DNA from: RUG563 sp024681215
GTDB lineage: Bacteria > Bacillota > Clostridia > Christensenellales > Aristaeellaceae
Assembly: GCA_024681215.1 (NCBI GenBank)
Contig: JAILBG010000131.1
Span: 1-20,965, forward strand
DNA: 20,965 nt
Reading direction: 5' to 3'
Position numbers and translations under genes: made by a program. Of the stretch, positions 15,567 to 20,965 are shown in pieces. The number at the start of each line of letters is the position of its first letter. Within the stretch, counting starts at the first letter, position 1. A model generated the notes under the pieces. It was given only the letters and a program-made list of their open reading frames with translations, did not search any database and was not told the origin of the DNA.

Positions 15567-15990
15567 AAAATGCAGCGGGGCGGTGGTGTTTGCCCGAAAC
15601 GGGGAGGAAACGCGCTTTGCCATGGTCCGGGAGTCGGACGGGCATTGGAGCTTTCCCAAGGGCCACGTGGAGGCAGGAGAAACAGACGAGGAAACCGCCC
15701 TGCGGGAGATCCGGGAGGAAACGGGGCTGGACGTTCGTCTGGTAAGCGGTTTCCGGGAAGAGGAAAGCCATCCCCTGGCCCGGGAAGGCAGGCCGGACAC
15801 CATCAAAACCGTGGTTTACTTCCTGGCCGAGGCGCAGATGGACGCGCTGGCAGCCTGCGATGAAACAGAAATTTCCCGCACGGCCTGGCTGACTTTGGAG
15901 GAGGCGGCGGAAAACCTTTCGTCGACCCGGCGGCAGGAGATCCTTTTTCTGGCGGGGAAACAGATTGAAATGACGTACCGGGTGAAATGA
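15556..15990 (+). CDS. Nudix hydrolase, Ap4A-hydrolase-like
   Basis: A 144-residue Nudix protein. The Nudix box G-x5-E-x7-R-E-I-x-E-E-x-G-L is complete at residues 36-58, with the metal-binding glutamates Glu51, Glu54 and Glu55. The flanking segments (W-S-F-P-K-G before the box, K-T-V-V-Y-F-L-A-E after it) resemble asymmetric diadenosine tetraphosphate hydrolases, so removal of Ap4A-type alarmone nucleotides is the best guess. GGGAGGG (15541-15547) lies eight bases before the ATG, within the end of the esterase gene. It is the last gene of the operon; a terminator follows at 16016. Confidence 0.92.
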   Translation: MKNEKCSGAVVFARNGEETRFAMVRESDGHWSFPKGHVEAGETDEETALREIREETGLDVRLVSGFREEESHPLAREGRPDTIKTVVYFLAEAQMDALAACDETEISRTAWLTLEEAAENLSSTRRQEILFLAGKQIEMTYRVK

Positions 15991-16015
15991 TTTGTAAATC
16001 TGTTGTTTGACATAA

Positions 16016-16045
16016 ACGGGAAATGCTTGCATTTCCTGTTTTTTT
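16016..16045 (+). terminator. Terminator of the 11958-15990 operon, overlapping the tig promoter
   Basis: An 11-pair stem (16016-16026 with 16029-16039, one G-T wobble, two-base TT turn) is followed by T residues to 16045. The loop and right arm contain the -35 box of the following promoter. Confidence 0.85.
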
Positions 16046-16055
16046 ATGGTAGAAT
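16027..16055 (+). promoter_or_regulatory. Promoter of the tig-clpP-clpX operon
   Basis: TTGCAT (16027-16032), 17 bases, TAGAAT (16050-16055), with TG at 16047-16048 giving an extended -10. The predicted start is near 16062, leaving a leader of about 67 bases to the tig ATG. No CtsR-like heat-shock operator was recognised by eye. Confidence 0.75.
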
Positions 16056-16128
16056 GCACGGTAGCGCTTTGTGCCCCGGGCCAAAGCCGACCATGCCGAG
16101 AGAGGCGAAATTGGAGGGTGTTCCTGAG

Positions 16129-17508
16129 ATGAGTTACACGGTTGAAAAGATTTCCGGCAATCAGGTGAAGATCGCGTTTGAAGTGCCCGCGGAAAAATTC
16201 GACGAGGCGATGCAGAAGGCGTATCTCAAAATGCGCGGCCGCGTGAACGTGCCCGGCTTCCGCAAGGGCAAGGCGCCCCGGAAGATCATTGAAAATATGT
16301 ACGGCGAAGGCGTTTTTTATGACGACGCCCTGGAGATCGTGTTCCCCGACGAGTACGACGCGGCGGTGAAGGAAAATGATCTGCAGGTGGTGGACCGGCC
16401 CGAAATGGACGAGCTCAAGCAGATCGGCGCGGGCAAGGACCTGCTTTTCACGGTCAAGGTGTTCGTCAAGCCCGACGTGGAGCTGGGGGATTACAAGGGC
16501 CTCAAGGGCGTCAAGTATACCCATAAGGTGACGGACGAGGAAATCGACGCCCGCATCCAGCAGGATGTGGAGAAGGCCACCACCATGGCCGACGTCACCG
16601 ACCGGGCCGTGGAAACCGGCGATATCTTGAACCTGGACTACGCCGGCAGCGTGGACGGCGTGGCCTTTGAGGGCGGCACCGCCGAAAAGCAGACCCTGGA
16701 AATCGGCAGCGGCCATTTCATTCCCGGGTTTGAAGAGCAGATGGTGGGCATGCAGACCGGGGAAGAAAAGGATCTGAACGTGAAGTTCCCGGACGAATAC
16801 CACGCCGAGAACTTAAAGGGCAAGGACGCCGTGTTCCACGTGAAGGTGAACGGCATCCAGGTGCGGGTGAAGCCCGAACTGGACGACGATTTCGCCGCCG
16901 ACGTCAGCGAATTTGACACCTTTGCCGCCTACAGGGAAAACATCGTCAAGGAGCTGAACGAACGGGCGCAGAAGAACGCCTCCGTGCAGCTGGAAAACGA
17001 GCTGATCCAGGCGGCGGTGGACGCCTCCGACTGCGATATCCCCGACGCCATGATCGAAAGCGAAATCGACATGATGCTGCGGGAAATGCAGATGCGCATG
17101 GCGTACCAGGGCCTCAAATACGAGGACTATCTCAAATACACCGGGCAGACCGAAGAGCAGATGCGGGATATGTACCGCAGCGAGGCCAAGAACCGGGTGA
17201 AGATGCAGCTGGTGCTGGAAGCGATGGTGAAGAAGGAAGGCATCGAGCCCACCGAGGAAGACGTGGACAAGGCCGTTGAAGAAGAAGCCCAGCGCGCCGG
17301 CAAGCCCGCGGACGAATTCAAGGCGTCCCTCAGCGACCGGCAGAAGGAATACCTCAAGGAAAACGCCGCCATCCGCCGGGTGGTGGACCTGATCGTTGAA
17401 AGCGCCCAGGTGGAGGAGAAGGACGAAAGCGAGCGCGTCAGCGCCGCGGACGCCGCCAAGGCCGTGCAGGCCGCCGCCGAAGCCGCCGAAAAGGCCGGAG
17501 AAGAATAA
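16129..17508 (+). CDS. tig: Trigger factor, ribosome-associated chaperone and prolyl isomerase
   Basis: The 459-residue product binds ribosomes at the exit tunnel and shields nascent chains. The N-terminal ribosome-binding domain carries the signature G-F-R-K-G-K-A-P (43-50). An FKBP-type isomerase domain follows at about 155-245 (G-D-I-L-N-L-D-Y, then F-I-P-G-F-E-E-Q-M-V-G-M), then the helical C-terminal chaperone domain. The last 25 residues are an Ala- and Glu-rich tail. GGAGG (16113-16117) supports the ATG at 16129; the frame is open upstream to 16003, but that part crosses the promoter. clpP follows after 48 bases with no terminator, so folding and degradation factors share a transcript. 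Confidence 0.97.
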   Translation: MSYTVEKISGNQVKIAFEVPAEKFDEAMQKAYLKMRGRVNVPGFRKGKAPRKIIENMYGEGVFYDDALEIVFPDEYDAAVKENDLQVVDRPEMDELKQIGAGKDLLFTVKVFVKPDVELGDYKGLKGVKYTHKVTDEEIDARIQQDVEKATTMADVTDRAVETGDILNLDYAGSVDGVAFEGGTAEKQTLEIGSGHFIPGFEEQMVGMQTGEEKDLNVKFPDEYHAENLKGKDAVFHVKVNGIQVRVKPELDDDFAADVSEFDTFAAYRENIVKELNERAQKNASVQLENELIQAAVDASDCDIPDAMIESEIDMMLREMQMRMAYQGLKYEDYLKYTGQTEEQMRDMYRSEAKNRVKMQLVLEAMVKKEGIEPTEEDVDKAVEEEAQRAGKPADEFKASLSDRQKEYLKENAAIRRVVDLIVESAQVEEKDESERVSAADAAKAVQAAAEAAEKAGEE

Positions 17509-17543
17509 GGACAGGCGGAACCTCATAAGATAGTGGTTGACGG

Positions 17544-17550
17544 AAGGAGG
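17544..17550 (+). promoter_or_regulatory. Ribosome binding site deciding the clpP start
   Basis: AAGGAGG sits six bases before ATG at 17557. The in-frame ATG at 17551 directly abuts it and the GTG at 17533 lies upstream of it, so 17557 is preferred. Confidence 0.85.
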
Positions 17551-17556
17551 ATGCAG

Positions 17557-18144
17557 ATGTCTCTCATCCCGTATGTGATCGAACAGACCGCCCATGGGGA
17601 AAGGTCGTACGATATTTATTCCCGGCTGCTGAAGGACCGGGTGGTGTTCCTGGGCAGCGAAATCAACGACCAGGTGGCAAACGCCATCGTGGCGCAGCTG
17701 CTGTTCCTGGAAACGGACAACCCGGACGCGGATATCAATCTGTACATCAACAGCCCGGGCGGCTCCGTGACCGCAGGCATGGCGATCTACGACACCATGA
17801 ATTACATCAAGTGCCCGGTGCGCACGGTGTGCGTGGGCCTGGCGGCCAGCATGGGCGCTTTCCTGCTGATGGCGGGGGAAAAGGGCAAGCGATTGGCCCT
17901 GCCCAACAGTGAGATCATGATCCATCAGCCCTCCGGCGGCGCTTCCGGCCAGGCCACGGATGTGACCATCCATGCCGAATGGCTGCTGCGCACCAAGAAC
18001 AAAATGAACGCCCTGATGGCGGAAATGACGGGCCAGCCGCTGGAAAAGGTGCAGCGGGACGTGGAGCGGGACTATTTTATGTCCGCCCGGGAAGCCCTGG
18101 AATACGGCATCATCGACGAGATCTATCAGCCCCGGAAGAAATAA
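17557..18144 (+). CDS. clpP: ATP-dependent Clp protease proteolytic subunit ClpP
   Basis: A 195-residue serine peptidase that forms the tetradecameric chamber of the Clp protease. It begins with the canonical M-S-L-I-P-Y-V-I-E-Q. The catalytic triad is complete: Ser98 (A-A-S-M-G-A), His123 (M-I-H-Q-P-S-G-G) and Asp172 (E-R-D-Y-F). Length is standard for the family. The gene lies between tig and clpX, 27 bases before clpX, the usual bacterial order. Confidence 0.98.
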   Translation: MSLIPYVIEQTAHGERSYDIYSRLLKDRVVFLGSEINDQVANAIVAQLLFLETDNPDADINLYINSPGGSVTAGMAIYDTMNYIKCPVRTVCVGLAASMGAFLLMAGEKGKRLALPNSEIMIHQPSGGASGQATDVTIHAEWLLRTKNKMNALMAEMTGQPLEKVQRDVERDYFMSAREALEYGIIDEIYQPRKK

Positions 18145-18171
18145 GACCGGACAGGACCAGAAAGGAACGCC

Positions 18172-19482
18172 ATGGCGAAGGAACCCATCAATATGCCCAA
18201 GCACCGCTGCTCTTTCTGCGGCAAAACCCAGGATCAGGTGCGCCGGATCATCGCCGGCCCGGGCGCGTACATCTGCAATGAGTGCATCGCCCTGTGCCAG
18301 GAGATCCTGGCCGACGATATGGACCTGATGGCCGCAGCGCCCACCATGAAGGAGATCCCCACGCCTTCGGAAATGAAGGAAGTGCTGGATGAATACGTGA
18401 TCGGGCAGGAGCAGGCGAAGCGCACGCTGTGCGTGGCGGTGTACAATCATTACAAACGCATCGGCGCGAAGCTGCCCAAGGATGGGGTGGAGCTGCAGAA
18501 ATCCAACATCCTGATGGTGGGGCCCACCGGCTGCGGAAAAACCTACCTGGCCCAGTCCCTGGCCAAGATCCTCAACGTGCCCTTCGCCATCGTGGACGCC
18601 ACCGCCCTGACGGAGGCGGGCTACGTGGGCGAGGACGTGGAAAACATCCTGCTGCGGCTGATCCAGGCCGCGGGGAACGATATCCAGGCGGCCCAGCGGG
18701 GCATCATTTACATCGACGAGATCGACAAGATCGCCCGGAAGGGCGAAAACGTGTCCATCACCCGGGATGTGAGCGGCGAAGGCGTGCAGCAGGCGCTGCT
18801 CAAGATCCTGGAAGGGACGCTGGCCAACGTGCCGCCCCAGGGCGGGCGCAAGCATCCACACCAGGAATGCCTGCAGATCGACACCACCAACATCCTCTTC
18901 ATCTGCGGCGGCGCCTTCGACGGGCTGAGCCGCCTGATCGAGCAGAGGATCGGGAAAAAGGCGCTGGGCTTCGGCGCCGATCCCCAGGGGAAGAGCAGCC
19001 AGAACGTGGGGGACGTGCTCAGGCAAATGCGGCCGGAGGACCTGATGAAGTTCGGGCTGATCCCGGAATTCGTGGGCCGGCTGCCCGTGACGGTGACGCT
19101 GGACGCGCTGGATGAAAACGCGCTGATGCAGATCCTGACCGAGCCCCGGAACGCCCTGGTCAAGCAGTATCAGCAGCTGATGGCCCTGGACGGGGTGGAA
19201 TTGGCGTTTGACGAAGACGCCGTCCGCGAGATCGCCCGGCAGGCCATCGCCCGCAAGAGCGGCGCCCGGGGGCTGCGCTCCATCATCGAAGGCGCGCTGC
19301 TGGATACCATGTTCGATCTGCCGGGGAAAAAGGACGTGCGCAAGTGCACCGTGACCAAGGCAGTCATCGAAAACGGGGAAAAGCCGAAGCTGGAAAACGG
19401 CGAGCCGGCCAAGCCCGCCCGCCGTCCGCGGCGCGCGCCGGTACAGGCCGCTGCCGAACCGGAGGAACCCAGCGCCAGCTGA
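18172..19482 (+). CDS. clpX: ATP-dependent Clp protease ATP-binding subunit ClpX
   Basis: A 436-residue AAA+ unfoldase that recognises substrates and feeds them to ClpP. The N-terminal zinc-binding domain has Cys13, Cys16, Cys35 and Cys38. Walker A is GPTGCGKT (117-124), Walker B ends in Asp182-Glu183, the pore loop G-Y-V-G follows A-L-T-E-A, and the R-K-H substrate loop is present (G-G-R-K-H-P-H). The last 30 or so residues form a Pro-, Ala- and Arg-rich tail ending in acidic residues, longer than in many ClpX proteins. AAAGGA (18161-18166) precedes the ATG by five bases. A strong terminator follows. Confidence 0.98.
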   Translation: MAKEPINMPKHRCSFCGKTQDQVRRIIAGPGAYICNECIALCQEILADDMDLMAAAPTMKEIPTPSEMKEVLDEYVIGQEQAKRTLCVAVYNHYKRIGAKLPKDGVELQKSNILMVGPTGCGKTYLAQSLAKILNVPFAIVDATALTEAGYVGEDVENILLRLIQAAGNDIQAAQRGIIYIDEIDKIARKGENVSITRDVSGEGVQQALLKILEGTLANVPPQGGRKHPHQECLQIDTTNILFICGGAFDGLSRLIEQRIGKKALGFGADPQGKSSQNVGDVLRQMRPEDLMKFGLIPEFVGRLPVTVTLDALDENALMQILTEPRNALVKQYQQLMALDGVELAFDEDAVREIARQAIARKSGARGLRSIIEGALLDTMFDLPGKKDVRKCTVTKAVIENGEKPKLENGEPAKPARRPRRAPVQAAAEPEEPSAS

Positions 19483-19497
19483 TCGACCGACACACAG

Positions 19498-19529
19498 AAA
19501 AACCCGCCGGGATTGTCCGGCGGGTTTTT
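19498..19529. terminator. Bidirectional terminator between convergent genes
   Basis: The arms AAAAACCCGCCGG (19498-19510) and CCGGCGGGTTTTT (19517-19529) pair perfectly around GATTGT. Its A-run on one side and T-run on the other let it end both clpX (plus) and the coiled-coil gene (minus). Confidence 0.93.
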
Positions 19530-19556
19530 GCGTACAGCGATCAGGCGGCGCCGTCC

Positions 19557-20546
19557 TCAGGCGGCATCCTCTTCCTTCACCGGAGCATCCGGTTCGGCGG
19601 GGGCCGCTGCTTCTTCCGATACCGGGGCGGGGTCCGCTTTTTCCGCCGGGGTTTCCTCCGGCACGGCTTCCACGGGCGTTTCCTCTGCCGGGGCTTCCTC
19701 TGTTCCCTCCGCCGGGGCTTCTTCCTGCGCCGCAACGGTATAGGGCAGCTCCAGCCGTCCCGCTTCCGTTTCCCCGTGCAGGATGCGGAGGATCAGCACA
19801 TATTCCCCGGGAGCCAGATCGGCGTTCTCCAAAGCGGAAAGGCTGTCGAGCTCCAGCACGGCTTCGCGCGCTTCGCCCTGCACCACGGTGACTTTTGTTT
19901 GTTCCGTTTCCGCCAGGGCCGCGGTGACGGCCTCGTCGATCCGGCCGGGGAGGCTGTCCCGCAAAGCGGACAATTCCGCCTGCACGTCCTGCAGCGCCTG
20001 ATTGACCGCTTTCGTTTCCTTCTGGGCTTCTTCCAGCGCCTGGCGGTGGGCTTCCTCGGCCTCGGCGGCCGCCTGCTGATAGGCGGCGATCTCATCCTGA
20101 GCGGAGGAAAGCAGCACCTGGGTCTCCTCCAGCTGCGTCTTAGCTTCCCGCAGATCCTTTTCCGGGCCGGCTTCCTCGCCGGTGAGGGCGTACAAGGCCT
20201 GCTGGGCCTGGCGGATGCCGTCGTTGAGCTGGCTCACGGCGGCGGTATTTTTGGCCTGCAGATCGTCCCGCTCCGCGGTAACGGCGTTGAGGGCGGCCTC
20301 CGCTTCGTTGAGGGCGGCTTCCGCTTCTTCCTTCTGCTGATTGGCCGCGTCCAGGTCGCTTTCCACGGCGGCGACCCGGCTGTCGGCCAGCTCCTGGGTA
20401 GTTTTCACGGCCAGGTCCGCTTCGCTGAGCTGACGGGTCAGCTCCTGATTCTGGTCGGACAGGGAATTCCGCTGGCCGGCGTACATGGCCACCAGCACCA
20501 CGGCGATGATGACCACGGGCAGGATGAGCCAGATCGTTTTTTTCAT
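19557..20546 (-). CDS. Membrane-anchored coiled-coil protein with acidic Pro-rich tail
   Basis: I do not recognise a named family for this 329-residue protein. MKK and a hydrophobic helix (about 4-22) form a signal anchor, so the rest is probably outside the membrane. Two long heptad-like coiled-coil segments (about 28-118 and 127-216) are rich in Ala, Glu and Gln. A short, possibly beta-structured domain follows (218-272: T-K-V-T-V-V-Q-G, then G-E-Y-V-L-I-L-R-I). Residues 273-329 are an acidic tail of repeated E-E-A-P-A-E and E-E-T-P-like units. AAGGGAG (20555-20561) lies eight bases before the ATG; the frame is open further upstream but would overlap the EF-G-like gene. A role as an envelope spacer or scaffold is inference. 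Confidence 0.82.
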   Translation of the reverse strand: MKKTIWLILPVVIIAVVLVAMYAGQRNSLSDQNQELTRQLSEADLAVKTTQELADSRVAAVESDLDAANQQKEEAEAALNEAEAALNAVTAERDDLQAKNTAAVSQLNDGIRQAQQALYALTGEEAGPEKDLREAKTQLEETQVLLSSAQDEIAAYQQAAAEAEEAHRQALEEAQKETKAVNQALQDVQAELSALRDSLPGRIDEAVTAALAETEQTKVTVVQGEAREAVLELDSLSALENADLAPGEYVLILRILHGETEAGRLELPYTVAAQEEAPAEGTEEAPAEETPVEAVPEETPAEKADPAPVSEEAAAPAEPDAPVKEEDAA

Positions 20547-20584
20547 AGCGTCCGCTCCCTTCAAAAAAGATCCGAAGATGGAGA

Positions 20585-20610
20585 AACGCCCGGCGAAAAA
20601 GCCGGGCGTT
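20585..20610. terminator. Perfect hairpin between the EF-G-like and coiled-coil genes
   Basis: AACGCCCGGC (20585-20594) and GCCGGGCGTT (20601-20610) form ten perfect pairs. On the minus strand only a short GTTTC follows, so termination after the EF-G-like gene may be partial and allow read-through into the coiled-coil gene. Confidence 0.6.
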
Positions 20611-20622
20611 CCCGAATGTGGA

Positions 20623-20965
20623 TTATTCTTCTTCTTCCTCGTCCTTCTGCGCGCTTTCGATGATCTTCTTGGCGGCGTCGGCGGGCATTTCCTCATAGCG
20701 TTCAAACCGCATGGTGAAGGAGCCGCGGGCCTGGGTCATGGAGCGCAGATCGGTGGCGTACTTGAACATTTCACCCATGGGCGCTTCGGCGGTGACGCGC
20801 TGCAGCCCGTCCACCTGATCCATGCCCATGATGCGGCCGCGCCGCTTGTTCATATCGCCCATGATATCGCCCATGTATTCGTCGGGCACGAACACTTCCA
20901 CGTGCATGATGGGCTCCAGCATCACGGGGCTGGCGTCCATGCAGCCCTTCTTGTAGGCGATGCGG
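20623..20965 (-). CDS. EF-G-like translational GTPase, C-terminal fragment cut by the right edge
   Basis: The last 113 codons of a translation factor are visible; the start and GTPase domain lie beyond the window. The end of domain IV (A-Y-K-K-G-C-M-D-A-S-P-V-M-L-E-P-I) leads into domain V (V-P-D-E-Y-M-G-D-I-M-G-D-M, then R-R-G-R-I, then F-K-Y-A-T-D-L-R-S-M-T-Q-A-R-G). These are standard EF-G signatures. It ends in a run of acidic residues (K-D-E-E-E-E-E), and it is followed by a non-ribosomal gene, so it may be the EF-G2/FusA2-type paralogue rather than the str-operon copy. That distinction is uncertain without the N-terminus and the upstream genes. Confidence 0.88.
   Translation of the reverse strand, partial: RIAYKKGCMDASPVMLEPIMHVEVFVPDEYMGDIMGDMNKRRGRIMGMDQVDGLQRVTAEAPMGEMFKYATDLRSMTQARGSFTMRFERYEEMPADAAKKIIESAQKDEEEEE

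Noticed and set aside
16003..16128. Upstream start for trigger factor
   Set aside because: The extra 42 codons would cross the terminator and promoter. The homologous N-terminus begins at 16129.
16813..19026. A 737-codon minus-strand open frame
   Set aside because: It is opposite tig, clpP and clpX, with a His/Leu/Phe-rich shadow composition.
20547..20705. Longer N-terminus for the coiled-coil protein
   Set aside because: It would overlap the EF-G-like coding region and the hairpin, and would bury the signal anchor behind a basic stretch. ATG at 20546 has a good ribosome binding site.

Overview
The window is a compact, G+C-rich bacterial chromosome segment. Strong sigma-A type promoters, purine-rich ribosome binding sites and the gene orders yerC-pcrA-ligA and tig-clpP-clpX point to a Firmicutes anaerobe of the class Clostridia. 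The secreted proteins with SH3 and peptidoglycan-binding domains suggest a gut lineage such as Christensenellales or a relative; this last placement is inference. I see no rRNA, tRNA, CRISPR array, transposase or phage gene.

Layout. (1) 1-1448, minus: a class-3-lipase-like serine hydrolase cut by the left edge, divergent from (2) 1652-3730, a secreted cell-wall protein with three peptidoglycan-binding and three SH3b domains and a conserved-looking C-terminal domain of uncertain function. (3) 3843-5576: a secreted protein of unknown function with one SH3-like domain. (4) 5577-5880: a non-coding stretch rich in hairpins. (5) 5881-7032: a cation diffusion facilitator with visibly lower G+C than its neighbours, bounded by its own promoter and terminator. 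(6) 7204-11762: yerC-like regulator, pcrA helicase and ligA DNA ligase. (7) 11958-15990: a tightly packed five-gene operon (unknown helical protein, RluD-type pseudouridine synthase, Cof-type HAD phosphatase, HSL-type esterase, Nudix hydrolase) behind a consensus promoter. (8) 16129-19482: trigger factor, ClpP and ClpX. (9) 19557-20965, minus: a membrane-anchored coiled-coil protein and, at the right edge, the C-terminal end of an EF-G-like GTPase.

How the genes work together: pcrA and ligA serve DNA repair and replication; tig-clpP-clpX couples folding of new proteins to ATP-dependent proteolysis; the 1652 and 3843 products probably act at the cell wall.

Most of the window is ordinary housekeeping DNA and I do not see a convincing new defence, mobile or biosynthetic system. 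The items most worth a second look are the C-terminal domain of the 1652 protein, the compositionally foreign metal exporter beside a hairpin cluster, the uncharacterised first gene of the 11958 operon with its symmetric promoter, and the terminator that shares bases with the tig promoter.
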